NCBI RefSeq assembly: GCF_023898865.1
Contig: NZ_JAGSOV010000009.1
Coordinates: 1-64,000 of the forward strand
Reading direction: 5' to 3'
Length of the DNA: 64,000 bases
Origin: Pseudonocardia humida
GTDB lineage: Bacteria; Actinomycetota; Actinomycetes; Mycobacteriales; Pseudonocardiaceae
Shown one piece after another: positions 8,720-16,670 of this stretch. Under the pieces are notes generated by a model. The model was not told where the DNA came from. It saw only the letters and a program-made list of their open reading frames with translations, and made no database searches. The position numbers and the translations under genes are program-made. Positions within the stretch are counted from its first letter, which is position 1. The number at the start of each line of letters is the position of its first letter.

Positions 8720-9109
8720 ATGGCCGAGCCCGCCACCCAGGACCCCAACGCGCGCCCGCCGCGATCGGCCGAGGCACTGGGCCTCGACGTCGACCACCCG
8801 CGCCCGGACGCCGCCGTGCTGGCGGTGAGCGGCGAGCTGGACACGCTGACCGCCCCCGAGCTGGACGCGGCGCTGCGCGAGCTGGTGGCCGCGCCCCACG
8901 CCCTGCTCGTCGTCGACCTGTCCGGGGTGACGTTCCTGGCCTCCAGCGGGCTGGCGGTGCTGATCCAGGCCGCGCACCGCGCCGAGGACAGCGACCGCCC
9001 ACTGCACCTCGTGGTCACCGCGAGGGCCGTGCGGCGCCCGCTCGAGATCACCGGTTCGGACCAGCTGTTCACCCTGCACGCCGACCTCGCGACCGCACTG
9101 GGTCATTGA
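8720..9109 (+). CDS. rsbV: STAS-domain anti-sigma factor antagonist (RsbV-type)
   Basis: 129-residue anti-anti-sigma factor. The start is the ATG with GGAGG eight bases upstream (an upstream ATG at 8663 has none). STAS core at about 20-120, with VVDLSGVTFLASSGLAVLI; the Ser in SSG is the expected phospho-acceptor. It lies between the divergent LOV phosphatase and the RsbW kinase gene, giving the classic set in which the phosphatase removes phosphate from RsbV, RsbV binds RsbW, and the sigma factor is released. It is very similar to the STAS protein at 4200. Confidence 0.9.
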   Translation: MAEPATQDPNARPPRSAEALGLDVDHPRPDAAVLAVSGELDTLTAPELDAALRELVAAPHALLVVDLSGVTFLASSGLAVLIQAAHRAEDSDRPLHLVVTARAVRRPLEITGSDQLFTLHADLATALGH

Positions 9110-9201
9110 TCGAATCCGGTCCGCGCAGATGCAGACCCGCCCCGGCACGAACCGGGCGCCCCCACTAGGCTGACAAGCCCCAGCCGAAGGAGAACGCCAG
9201 C

Positions 9202-9639
9202 GTGTCCGACCTGGACTCCCCCTCCGTGCCCGACCTGGACGGGGCGTCCAGCGTCGAGGTCAGGACATCGGCCAGCCCCGCCCTGATCCCGACCATCCGC
9301 GCCGTCGCCTCCGACCTCGCGGCCAGGGCCGACTTCGACCTCGACGCCATCTCCGACCTGCGCATGGCCGTCGACGAGGCGTGCGCCACCCTGGTCGACA
9401 TCGCCGCCGCCCGGTCCAGCCTGCTGTGCACCTTCCTGGTCCGCCCGGACCGGATCGAGGTGCACGCGGTCGTGGAGACCGGGAACGCCGATGTGAAGGT
9501 CTCGACCGACACCTTCGGGTGGCGGGTCCTGCAGACCCTCGCCGACGACGTCGCCGTCGACCACGCCGCCAGCGCGGACGACTCCGGCTCCACGGTCGGC
9601 ATCAAGCTGACCAAGCACGCCGGCGACCTACCCCGGTGA
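9202..9639 (+). CDS. rsbW: Anti-sigma factor, HATPase (RsbW/RsbT-like kinase)
   Basis: 145-residue serine kinase and anti-sigma factor of the GHKL ATPase family. The N-box equivalent is DLRMAVDEACATLV at about residues 53-66; the later ATP-lid region is short, as in actinobacterial SigF anti-sigma factors. It should hold the following sigma factor inactive and phosphorylate the STAS protein. It starts at GTG and its TGA overlaps the GTG of the sigma gene by four bases (GTGA), so the pair is translationally coupled, as expected for a 1:1 inhibitory complex. The role follows from family and context. Confidence 0.9.
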   Translation: MSDLDSPSVPDLDGASSVEVRTSASPALIPTIRAVASDLAARADFDLDAISDLRMAVDEACATLVDIAAARSSLLCTFLVRPDRIEVHAVVETGNADVKVSTDTFGWRVLQTLADDVAVDHAASADDSGSTVGIKLTKHAGDLPR

Positions 9640-10415
9640 CCAGGGCGGATCCCGAGTACGGCCACCTCGTCCCGCTGCTGGAGCGCTACGCGGAGCTCCC
9701 GGCGGACGACCCGGCGCGCGAACCGCTGCGCGAGCAGCTGGTGCGCGGCTACCTCCCGGTGGCCCAGCACATCGCCCGGCGCTTCTCCAACCGCGGCGAA
9801 CCGCTCGACGACCTCGTCCAGGTCGCGACGGTCGGACTGATCAACGCCATCGACCGGTTCTCCCCCGACCGCGGCCACGAGTTCTTCTCCTTCGCCGTGC
9901 CCACGATCAGCGGTGAGGTGCGCCGGCACTTCCGCGACCTGGGCTGGTCGATGCGGGTGCCGCGGCGGCTGAAGGACCTGCACGTCTCGATCAACAGCAC
10001 GGTCTCGGAGCTGTCGCAGAACCTGGGCCGGGCGCCGCGCCCGACCGAGATCGCCGACAAGCTCGGCATCCCGGTGGCCGACGTGCTCGAGGGCCTGGAG
10101 GCCTCCGAGGCCTACCGCAGCTCCTCGCTGGACGAGATGCTGTCCTCCGAGCAGGGCAGCGCCACCGTCGGCGAGCTGGTCGGCGAGGCCGACGCCGAGC
10201 TCGACCGCGTCGACTTCCGCCAGGCCCTGCGCCCGGTGCTGGCCGAGCTGCCCGAGCGCGAGCGCACGATCGTGCTGCTGCGCTTCTTCGGCAACATGAC
10301 CCAGACCCAGATCGCCGACGAGGTCGGCATCTCGCAGATGCACGTCTCCCGGCTGCTCGCCCAGACGCTCGACCGCATGCGCAACCGCCTGGACCCCGAG
10401 ACCAGGGCAGGCTGA
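9636..10415 (+). CDS. sigF: SigB/SigF/SigG-family RNA polymerase sigma factor
   Basis: 259-residue alternative sigma factor for general stress or development. Region 2 is seen at about 35-105 (PLDDLVQVATVGLINAIDRF, FSFAVPTISGEVRRHFRD), region 3 at about 110-185 (PRRLKDLH.., PTEIADKLGI), and region 4 at about 200-250 with the helix-turn-helix QTQIADEVGISQMHVSRLL. It has regions 2, 3 and 4, so it belongs to group 3, not ECF. It is coupled to RsbW by a GTGA overlap. I found no clear GTTT...GGGTAT SigF-type promoter immediately upstream of the module, so autoregulation is not visible. Confidence 0.92.
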   Translation: MTRADPEYGHLVPLLERYAELPADDPAREPLREQLVRGYLPVAQHIARRFSNRGEPLDDLVQVATVGLINAIDRFSPDRGHEFFSFAVPTISGEVRRHFRDLGWSMRVPRRLKDLHVSINSTVSELSQNLGRAPRPTEIADKLGIPVADVLEGLEASEAYRSSSLDEMLSSEQGSATVGELVGEADAELDRVDFRQALRPVLAELPERERTIVLLRFFGNMTQTQIADEVGISQMHVSRLLAQTLDRMRNRLDPETRAG

Positions 10416-10470
10416 GCGCTCGCGGAGCGCTCCACGTTCAGGATTGTCCCGTGACGGAGTCGGGGTGCAG

Positions 10471-11688
10471 ATGAGCACGCAACCGGAGCACGTGCTGGTG
10501 ATCGGGGCCGGACTGGGCGGGCTGCGCACCGCCGAGCAGCTGCGGGCCGCCGGCTTCCAGGGGCGCATCAGCCTGGTGGGCGCGGAGGCGCACCCGCCGT
10601 ACGACCGCCCCCCGCTGTCCAAGCAGGTGCTCAGCGGGGCGTGGGAGCCCGAGCGCGTCGTGCTCAGCACCGTCGACGCGCTGACCGAGCTGGGCGTGCG
10701 CACCCACCTGGGCCTGAGCGCCGTGGGCCTGGGCCCGGGGGTCGTCGAGCTGTCCGACGGCTCGGCCCTGCACGGCGACGCGGTGGTGATCGCCACCGGC
10801 CTCGCCGCCCGCACCCTGCCCGGCCAGCCCGACCGGGTGCACACCCTGCGCACCCTCGACGACGCACTGGCCCTGCGCGCCACCCTCGACCGCATCGGCT
10901 CGCTACTGGTGGTCGGGGCCGGGTTCATCGGCGCCGAGGTCGCCAGCACGGCGCGCGAGCGCGGCATCGACGTCACAGTCCTGGAGGCGCTGCCGGTCCC
11001 CTCCGTCCGCGCGCTGGGCCCCCGACTGGGCGCCCTGGCCGGTCGCCTGCTCACCGAGGGCGGCGTCGACCTGCGCACCGAGGTCAAGATCACCGGCATG
11101 GCCCCCGGCCCCGCCGAGCCCACCGGCGTGACCGTGCAGCTCGCCGACGGCACCGAGGTCGTCGCCGACGCGGCGGTCGTCGGCATCGGTGGCGAACCCC
11201 GCCTGGACTGGGTCGCCGGCTCCGGCGCGACCGTCGCCGGCGGCCTGACCTGCGGCCCCACCGGCCGCGTCATCGGCCTGGACGCCACCTGGGCCGTCGG
11301 CGACGTCGCCCTCTGGGCCGACCCGACCCACGGCGGCCACCACCGCCACGAGCACTGGACCAGCGCGGGCGATCAGGCCACCGTCGTGGCCCGCGACATC
11401 CTCGGCGCCGAGGCCCCACCCCCCGCCGTGCCGTACTTCTGGTCCGACCAGTTCGGCCTGAAGATCCAGCTCCTCGGCCGCCCCGACAGCGCCGACGAGG
11501 TCGTCCCGCTGCACGGCGACGGCCTCGACGGCGGCCCGATCCGCGGCACGGTGGCCGGCTACCTCGCGAACGACCGGCTGGTCGCCGTGGCCGGCTTCGG
11601 TGCCGCCCGCCGCATCGTCCGCTACCGCCAGCTCCTGGCCGCCGGCGCCACCCGAGCCCAGACCCTCGCCCACGCCGCCTCCCTCTGA
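10471..11688 (+). CDS. FAD-dependent ferredoxin-reductase-type oxidoreductase
   Basis: 405-residue NAD(P)H:acceptor reductase of the BenA4/rubredoxin-ferredoxin reductase family. The FAD Rossmann motif is VIGAGLGGLRTAEQLRAAG near the N-terminus, the NAD(P) motif is VVGAGFIGAEVA at about 155, and FAD is closed by TWAVGDVALW. The C-terminal region (YFWSDQFGLKIQLLG) is the reductase C domain found in electron-transfer partners of oxygenases and P450s. No ferredoxin or oxygenase gene is adjacent, so its partner is elsewhere. The ATG start lies shortly after a GGGGTG stretch. It follows the sigma gene by 55 bases on the same strand, possibly in the stress regulon (inference). Confidence 0.88.
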   Translation: MSTQPEHVLVIGAGLGGLRTAEQLRAAGFQGRISLVGAEAHPPYDRPPLSKQVLSGAWEPERVVLSTVDALTELGVRTHLGLSAVGLGPGVVELSDGSALHGDAVVIATGLAARTLPGQPDRVHTLRTLDDALALRATLDRIGSLLVVGAGFIGAEVASTARERGIDVTVLEALPVPSVRALGPRLGALAGRLLTEGGVDLRTEVKITGMAPGPAEPTGVTVQLADGTEVVADAAVVGIGGEPRLDWVAGSGATVAGGLTCGPTGRVIGLDATWAVGDVALWADPTHGGHHRHEHWTSAGDQATVVARDILGAEAPPPAVPYFWSDQFGLKIQLLGRPDSADEVVPLHGDGLDGGPIRGTVAGYLANDRLVAVAGFGAARRIVRYRQLLAAGATRAQTLAHAASL

Positions 11689-11743
11689 CCTCGCTGACCC
11701 CGGCGACGGGGCGGGATCCCGTTCCGGGGACGACGTTGCCACC

Positions 11744-12109
11744 ATGTGCCACCGGGCGGACACGGAGGGCACAGGGAAAACGGGGGCGGCAACGGTGATG
11801 CGCGCCCAGCTCCGACACGTGATCGCCGCGGCGGCTCTCCCGTCGGTGACCGTCCAGGTCCTGCCGTCGGCGGCCGGAGCGCACGCCGGGATGGCGGGCG
11901 GGGTGGTGCTCCTGGGCTACGAGCACCTCGGCGAGCCGGACATCGCGCACGTCGAGCACGCGGTGGGCGCCCTGCGGACGCAGAAGGCATCCGACGTCGA
12001 CCGGGCTGGATTGGTGTTCGGCCGCGTACGCTCCGCGGCCCTCGACCCGACCGAGTCCCTGACCCGGATCGAGGAGGCGGCGGCGCGGCTCCGACGAGCG
12101 GAGGCGACC
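11744..12109 (+). pseudogene. Remnant of an XRE/DUF5753 regulator (C-terminal part only)
   Basis: Residues from about 11798 onward match the C-terminal half of the DUF5753 ligand domain of actinobacterial XRE regulators: MRAQLRHVIAAA...VQVLPSAAGAHAG, then a strand-rich region and SLTRIEEAAARLR, the usual tail. The N-terminal helix-turn-helix and the first half of DUF5753 are absent; the preceding DNA is the end of the FAD reductase. It runs in frame without a stop into the DUF397 gene, so a fused product is possible. It is most likely a deletion relic, since a DNA-binding function is impossible without the HTH. Confidence 0.6.
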
Positions 12110-12307
12110 GTGGATCTCACCCAGGCGCAGTGGCGCACGAGCAGCTACAGCGGCACCAACGGGGCCAGCTGCGTCGAGGTGGCGTTCCTCCCCGGCGAGG
12201 TCGCCGTCCGCGACACGAAGGACCGCACCCGTCCCCCGCAGTCCCACTCCCCCGCCGCCTGGCGCGCCTTCGTCGCCGCCGTCCGCGCGGGTCGGTTCGG
12301 GTCGTGA
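12110..12307 (+). CDS. DUF397 protein
   Basis: 65-residue DUF397 protein with the full signature: WRTSSYSGTNGASCVEVA, then VAVRDTKDR and AAWRAFVAAVRAGRF. A GTG with GGAGG five bases upstream gives an independent start inside the longer in-frame reading from 11744. DUF397 genes normally sit directly after an XRE/DUF5753 regulator and act with it in signalling related to Streptomyces BldB/WhiJ-type systems; here only the C-terminal scrap of that partner remains, so its role may be lost or taken by a distant regulator. Confidence 0.85.
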   Translation: MDLTQAQWRTSSYSGTNGASCVEVAFLPGEVAVRDTKDRTRPPQSHSPAAWRAFVAAVRAGRFGS

Positions 12308-12352
12308 GCGGAAGCCGGGCTCCGGCCCGGCTTCCCACCCACGACCTCCGGG

Positions 12353-12574
12353 TCAGCGGAAGAGGCTGCGGATGACGAGCAGCCCGACCAGCGCGCCCAC
12401 GCCGATGAGCGCGTAGCGGATCCTGGGGTCGTTCAGCTTCTCCTGGACGCTCTCCCGACCCTGCTCGACCAGGTGCTTGGGGTTGGCCCGGTCGCTGAGC
12501 GCGTCCAGGCTGTCGGCCAGTGCGGTCCTGGCGCTCTCGATCTCGCGCTGGATGGTGTCCGGGTCGCGCGCCAC
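12353..12574 (-). CDS. DUF3618 small membrane-anchored protein
   Basis: 73-residue DUF3618 protein. The start is GTG with AGGAGG four bases upstream (an upstream ATG at 12607 is discarded). The N-terminal DPDTIQREIESARTALADSLDAL is the conserved family helix, followed by an amphipathic helix and a single C-terminal membrane segment (YALIGVGALVGLLVIRSLF). Function unknown. It is divergent from the bcp peroxiredoxin, the same arrangement as Rv2520c/bcp in M. tuberculosis. Confidence 0.85.
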   Translation of the reverse strand: MARDPDTIQREIESARTALADSLDALSDRANPKHLVEQGRESVQEKLNDPRIRYALIGVGALVGLLVIRSLFR

Positions 12575-12678
12575 GACGCCTCCTGACAATCGATGTTGGG
12601 GTTCCACACGGTAGATGACGGGTCCGCCCGACGTCGGTCGGGCCGCCGCACCCGACCGGGTCTGCCAGGATCGGGGCC

Positions 12679-13146
12679 ATGAGCTCCCGACTCGCCCCCG
12701 GCGACCCCGCGCCGGACTTCACGCTCCACGACGCGGACGACAAGCCGGTGTCGCTGTCGGACTACCGCGGCCGGCGCGTCATCGTCTACTTCTACCCTGC
12801 GGCCGGCACGCCCGGCTGCACCAAGCAGGCCTGCGACTTCCGCGACAGCCTCGCCGACCTCAACGACGCGGGTCTGGCCGTGCTGGGCGTCTCCCCGGAC
12901 AAGCCGGCCAAGCTGGCGAAGTTCCGCGACGCCGAGGGGCTGACGTTCCCGCTGCTGTCCGACCCCGACCGCGAGGTGCTGACGGCGTGGGGCGCGTTCG
13001 GGGAGAAGAAGATGTACGGCAAGACCGTCACCGGGGTGATCCGGTCGACGTTCGTGGTGGGCCCGGAGGGCGCCATCGAGGAGGCGCAGTACAACGTGCG
13101 CGCCACCGGTCACGTGGCCAAGCTCCGCAAGGACCTGAAGGTCTGA
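12679..13146 (+). CDS. bcp: Thioredoxin-dependent peroxiredoxin (Bcp/PrxQ)
   Basis: 155-residue peroxiredoxin reducing H2O2 and organic hydroperoxides. The peroxidatic Cys47 sits in GTPGCTKQACDF with the resolving Cys52 five residues on, the spacing of atypical two-cysteine Bcp/PrxQ enzymes; the active-site Thr is Thr44 and Arg lies in VIRSTFVV. It is soluble and cytoplasmic. It starts at ATG and is followed by a tRNA gene 55 bases after the stop. Gene order with DUF3618 is conserved in mycobacteria. Confidence 0.93.
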   Translation: MSSRLAPGDPAPDFTLHDADDKPVSLSDYRGRRVIVYFYPAAGTPGCTKQACDFRDSLADLNDAGLAVLGVSPDKPAKLAKFRDAEGLTFPLLSDPDREVLTAWGAFGEKKMYGKTVTGVIRSTFVVGPEGAIEEAQYNVRATGHVAKLRKDLKV

Positions 13147-13201
13147 CCCGTATCCTGGCTGCACTCCGCACCGTCCGGTCCCGCACGGGGCCGGACGGTC
13201 G

Positions 13202-13275
13202 GCCGGCGTACTCCAACAGGCAGAGAGACGGCGCTTAGAACGCCGCCAGTGCGGGTTCGAATCCCGCCGCCGGCA
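13202..13275 (+). tRNA. tRNA with UAG anticodon but short (class I) variable loop
   Basis: A full cloverleaf can be drawn: a perfect 7-bp acceptor (13202-13208 with 13268-13274), a 3-bp D stem (CTC/GAG) with an 11-nt loop containing GG, a perfect 5-bp anticodon stem (CGGCG/CGCCG) with loop CTTAGAA, variable loop CCAGT, a 5-bp T stem (GCGGG/CCCGC) with loop TTCGAAT, and discriminator A. The anticodon reads TAG (13236-13238), nominally leucine CUA. Bacterial tRNA-Leu normally has a long variable arm, which is missing here, so amino-acid identity is uncertain. No CCA is encoded exactly. Confidence 0.8.
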
Positions 13276-13344
13276 CCCACCCCCGTCGCACACCAGCGAC
13301 AGCGCACATCCGGGCGAACCAATTCCGGTCCCGCCACGAAAGTG

Positions 13345-13425
13345 GTGATGTCGGTGTAGCTCGGATCCGCGCAGCTCGGACCAGCGCATCGGCGAACGCT
13401 CCACCGTTCGATTCCCGACAACTAC
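13345..13425 (+). other. Degenerate tRNA-like sequence
   Basis: Shortly after the tRNA is a stretch with a D-arm-like hairpin (GCGCAGCTCGGACCAGCGC), a T-loop-like GTTCGATTCCCGAC and terminal bases that can pair over 6 bp (TGTCGG with CCGACA). I could not fold a proper anticodon or T stem. It may be a decayed tRNA or the scar of an integration event. Apart from this and the tRNA, the 382-base gap holds nothing I recognise. Confidence 0.25.
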
Positions 13426-13528
13426 TCCGTCCGGCGCATTCGCGTTCCGGGCTTGGTTCCGCACGCCCGCCACCGGAAACGATCTCCCGTTCCCCGGTCG
13501 GTCCGGGCTGCGCTTCGGAAGGAATCCG

Positions 13529-15235
13529 ATGTCCCGCTCACGCCGATCCCGGCGTCGGGTGGCCGGTGCGCTCGCGACCGCGGGCACCATCGCGCTCACC
13601 ACGGCGTTGGCCTCGATCTCCGCCGGCCCGGCCGGTGCCTCCAGCCACCGGGAGGCGCCGTTGATCGCCGCCGACCCCGCCGTGGACAACACCGACGTCT
13701 ACGCCTTCGTCAGCCCGGACCGGTCCGGCACGGTGACCTTCGTGGCCAACTGGTTCGGCCTGCAGGAGCCCAACGGCGGCCCCACCTTCTACCCCTGGGC
13801 CACCGAGGCCAACTACGACATCCACATCGACAACGACGGCAACGCCAAGTCCGACGTCAGCTACCGGCTCACCTTCCGCACCGACGACCGTCGCGGCAAC
13901 GACACGTTCCTCTACAACAACGGCCCGGTCGAGAGCCTGGACGACGAGAACCTGCTGTTCCGGCAGTACTACACGATCTCGGTGAGCAAGGGCGGCGGCT
14001 GGGAGAAGATCGGCGAGGGCCAGGTGGCGCCGTCGAACGTCGGCGCGGCCTCCATCCCGGACTACGCCCCGCTGCGCGACCAGGCCATCACCCCGCTGCG
14101 CGGTGGCGGCCAGACCTACGTCGGCGCGGCCGAGGACCCGTTCTTCGCCGACCTGCGGGTCTTCGACCTGCTCTACGGCGGCGACCTGTCCGGGACCGGG
14201 CAGGACACGCTGGCCGCGACCGACGTCAACACCTGGGCGCTGCAGCTGCCGCTGCCCGAGGTCACCGCGAACGGCGACCCGGACCGCAACCCGGTGATCG
14301 GCGTCTGGAGCGCCACCGAGCGCAGGACCCTGCAGCTCTCGCCGGGCAAGGCCACCGCGACCGGGCCCGACGTGCAGGTCTCCCGGCTGGGCAACCCGCT
14401 GGTCAACGAGGTCGTGCTGCCCGCCGGGCTGAAGGACGCGTTCAACGGCCTGCAGCCGGTGCAGGACGCGACCATCCCCGAGGTCGTCGACCGGGTGACC
14501 GACCCGGAGGTCGCGCGGCTGCTGGAGGGCATCTACGGGCTGCCCGCGCCGGCCACCCCGCGCAACGACCTCGTCGAGATCTACCTGACCGGCATCGCCG
14601 AGAACGCCCCGACGCTCGACGGCACCGCGCCGCCGATCCAGGCCGACCTCAACAGCCAGGTGCTCAACGCCGACGCCGACCCGGCGCGGTTCCAGCCGTC
14701 GGAGATGCTGCGGCTCAACACCTCGATCGAGCCGACCGAGGACCCCGACCGGTTGGGCGTGCTGGCCGGCGACCTGCAGGGCTTCCCGAACGGTCGGCGC
14801 CTGGGCGACGACGTCATCGACATCTCGCTGCAGGCCGTGGCCGGGGCCGCGCAGACCGGCACGCTGGTCGACGCGCTGGCCGATGGCGACGAGGTGGACG
14901 CCAACGACGTCGCGTTCCTCGACGAGTTCCCGTACGTCGCGTTGCCCGGCAACCGGACGGCGGCCGACAGCGCCTCCGCTGGCTCCGCCTGCGGGTCGGG
15001 CTCGGACTCCGGAGGTTCGGGCGCGACCCCGTCCTCGGACGACGGGACCGTGGACACCGCCGTCGTCCCCGCCGCGAACAGCACCGACTGGAACCCGATG
15101 GCCGTGGTGGCCGTGGGGAGCCTGGGCGGTGCGCTGCTGGCCGGTTCCGTGGCCGCGCTGGTGCTGCGGCGGCGCCCCGACCGCGCTCGACCCGCCGGCC
15201 CGCGGGGTCCGGGCGCTCCGCCGACGACCGGCTGA
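13529..15235 (+). CDS. Exported DUF4331 protein
   Basis: 568-residue secreted or surface protein. An Arg-rich N-terminus and hydrophobic core (residues 1-35) form a signal peptide ending near Ala37; the mature end ASSHREAP is the hallmark of DUF4331. The body contains NTDVYAFVSPD, a repeated VANWFGLQEPNGGP-type strand pattern and WALQLPLPEV. A Ser/Gly/Asp-rich spacer precedes a C-terminal hydrophobic segment (AVVAVGSLGGALLAGSVAALVL) and a basic tail, so it is probably anchored with the bulk outside. Its biochemical role is unknown. It heads an operon with a TPR protein and a NicO-family metal transporter, an association that suggests a role in extracytoplasmic metal handling (inference). Confidence 0.85.
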   Translation: MSRSRRSRRRVAGALATAGTIALTTALASISAGPAGASSHREAPLIAADPAVDNTDVYAFVSPDRSGTVTFVANWFGLQEPNGGPTFYPWATEANYDIHIDNDGNAKSDVSYRLTFRTDDRRGNDTFLYNNGPVESLDDENLLFRQYYTISVSKGGGWEKIGEGQVAPSNVGAASIPDYAPLRDQAITPLRGGGQTYVGAAEDPFFADLRVFDLLYGGDLSGTGQDTLAATDVNTWALQLPLPEVTANGDPDRNPVIGVWSATERRTLQLSPGKATATGPDVQVSRLGNPLVNEVVLPAGLKDAFNGLQPVQDATIPEVVDRVTDPEVARLLEGIYGLPAPATPRNDLVEIYLTGIAENAPTLDGTAPPIQADLNSQVLNADADPARFQPSEMLRLNTSIEPTEDPDRLGVLAGDLQGFPNGRRLGDDVIDISLQAVAGAAQTGTLVDALADGDEVDANDVAFLDEFPYVALPGNRTAADSASAGSACGSGSDSGGSGATPSSDDGTVDTAVVPAANSTDWNPMAVVAVGSLGGALLAGSVAALVLRRRPDRARPAGPRGPGAPPTTG

Positions 15236-15287
15236 GCGACGTCCCCACCGACCGCCACCGCACCAGCCCGCAGGACAGGACCCCGCC

Positions 15288-16670
15288 ATGGCCGCCGCCG
15301 CACCGCCCACCGAGACCCGCCCGGACCCGCTCGACGACGACGTCCGCGCCGCTGGCGACACCGTTCCCCGCCGCTCCCGCCTGCGGCTGGTCGTGCCGGC
15401 CGTCGCCGTCGCGGGGCTGCTGGCCACCGTGCTGGCCGCCGGGCTGCAGGCGACCGCGGGCTCGGATCCCGCCCGGGCACCGACCGCGGTCAGCGACCGG
15501 CTCTCGGACACCATCGCGCAGTCCCAGGCCCGGCTGCGGCGGGTGCCGGGCGACGCGGCCACCTGGGCCGGGCTCGGCGGGGCCTACGTCGAGCAGGCCC
15601 GGGTGACGGCCGACCCCGTCTACTACGCGCAGGCGCAGGGCGCGCTCGACCGCTCCCTGCAGCTGCAGCCCGACGGCAACGCGCCCGCGCTGATCGGGCT
15701 GGGCGCACTGGCCAACGCCCGGCACGACTTCGCCGCGGCCCGCGGCCACGCCGAGCAGGCCCTCGCGCTCAACCCGGCCGGCGCGGAGGCGCACGGCGTG
15801 CTCGCCGACGCGGCCACCCAGCTCGGCGACACCGCCACCGCGACGGCCGCCGTGCAGCGGATGCTGGACCTGCGCCCCGGGGTGGCCGCGTTCACCCGGG
15901 CGTCCTACGAGCTGGAGCTGCGCGGCGACGTCGAGGGCGCCCGGACGGCGCTGGAGCGGGCCCTGGGTGCCGCCACCAGCACCGACGAGACCGCGTTCTG
16001 CGAGTACCACCTCGGCGAGCTGGCCTGGAGCGGAGGGCGGGTCGACGAGGCGAGCCGGCACTACGAGCGCGGCCTGCTGGCCGACCCGGACCACGCGGCG
16101 CTGCGACAGGGCCGGGCCAAGGTGCTGGCCGCCACCGGACGGCTCGACGCCGCGATCGAGGCCTACCGGGTGCTGGCGCTGCGCGTGCCGCTGCCGCGGT
16201 ACCTGCTGGAGTACGGCGAGCTGCTGGAGTCGGCCGGGCGTGCGGACGAGGCGCGGGCCCAGTACCGGCTGCTCGACGCGCAGCGGGAGCTGGCCGAGGC
16301 GGCCGGGTCCCGCGACGGCCTGGCCGCGGCCCAGCTCGCCGCCGACCACGGCGACCCGACCGAGGCGGTCGCGCTCGCCGAGGCCGAGTACGCCGCGGCG
16401 CCCAGCGCGTTCGCCGCCGACGCGCTCGGCTGGGCGCTGCACCGCGCCGGCCGCGACGCCGAAGCCCTGCCCCACACCGAGCGGGCCACCGCGCTGGGCC
16501 GCCGCGACGCGACCACCGACTTCCACCACGGCATGGTCCTGGCCGGGCTGGGGCGCACCGGCGAGGCGATCGCGGTGCTCGACGGCGCGCTGGCCACCAA
16601 CCCGCACTTCTCCCCGCTGCACGCGCCGACCGCCCGCCGCACCCTCGACGCCCTGCGGGGGCAGCGGTGA
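15288..16670 (+). CDS. Membrane-anchored TPR protein
   Basis: 460-residue protein with one N-terminal membrane segment (LRLVVPAVAVAGLLATVLAAG, about residues 32-52) and about ten tetratricopeptide repeats after it, from ARLRRVPGDAATWAGLGGAYVEQAR to ALDGALATNPHF, each with the typical W/L-G-Y/A-P spacing. TPR solenoids bind other proteins; the orientation suggests an extracytoplasmic scaffold. It lies 52 bases after DUF4331 and its stop overlaps the transporter GTG by four bases (GTGA), so the three proteins are probably made together. No enzymatic motif is present. Confidence 0.85.
   Translation: MAAAAPPTETRPDPLDDDVRAAGDTVPRRSRLRLVVPAVAVAGLLATVLAAGLQATAGSDPARAPTAVSDRLSDTIAQSQARLRRVPGDAATWAGLGGAYVEQARVTADPVYYAQAQGALDRSLQLQPDGNAPALIGLGALANARHDFAAARGHAEQALALNPAGAEAHGVLADAATQLGDTATATAAVQRMLDLRPGVAAFTRASYELELRGDVEGARTALERALGAATSTDETAFCEYHLGELAWSGGRVDEASRHYERGLLADPDHAALRQGRAKVLAATGRLDAAIEAYRVLALRVPLPRYLLEYGELLESAGRADEARAQYRLLDAQRELAEAAGSRDGLAAAQLAADHGDPTEAVALAEAEYAAAPSAFAADALGWALHRAGRDAEALPHTERATALGRRDATTDFHHGMVLAGLGRTGEAIAVLDGALATNPHFSPLHAPTARRTLDALRGQR

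Noticed and set aside
14814..16622. Long minus-strand frame opposite the TPR gene
   Set aside because: Compositional shadow; the plus frame has TPR periodicity and a membrane segment.
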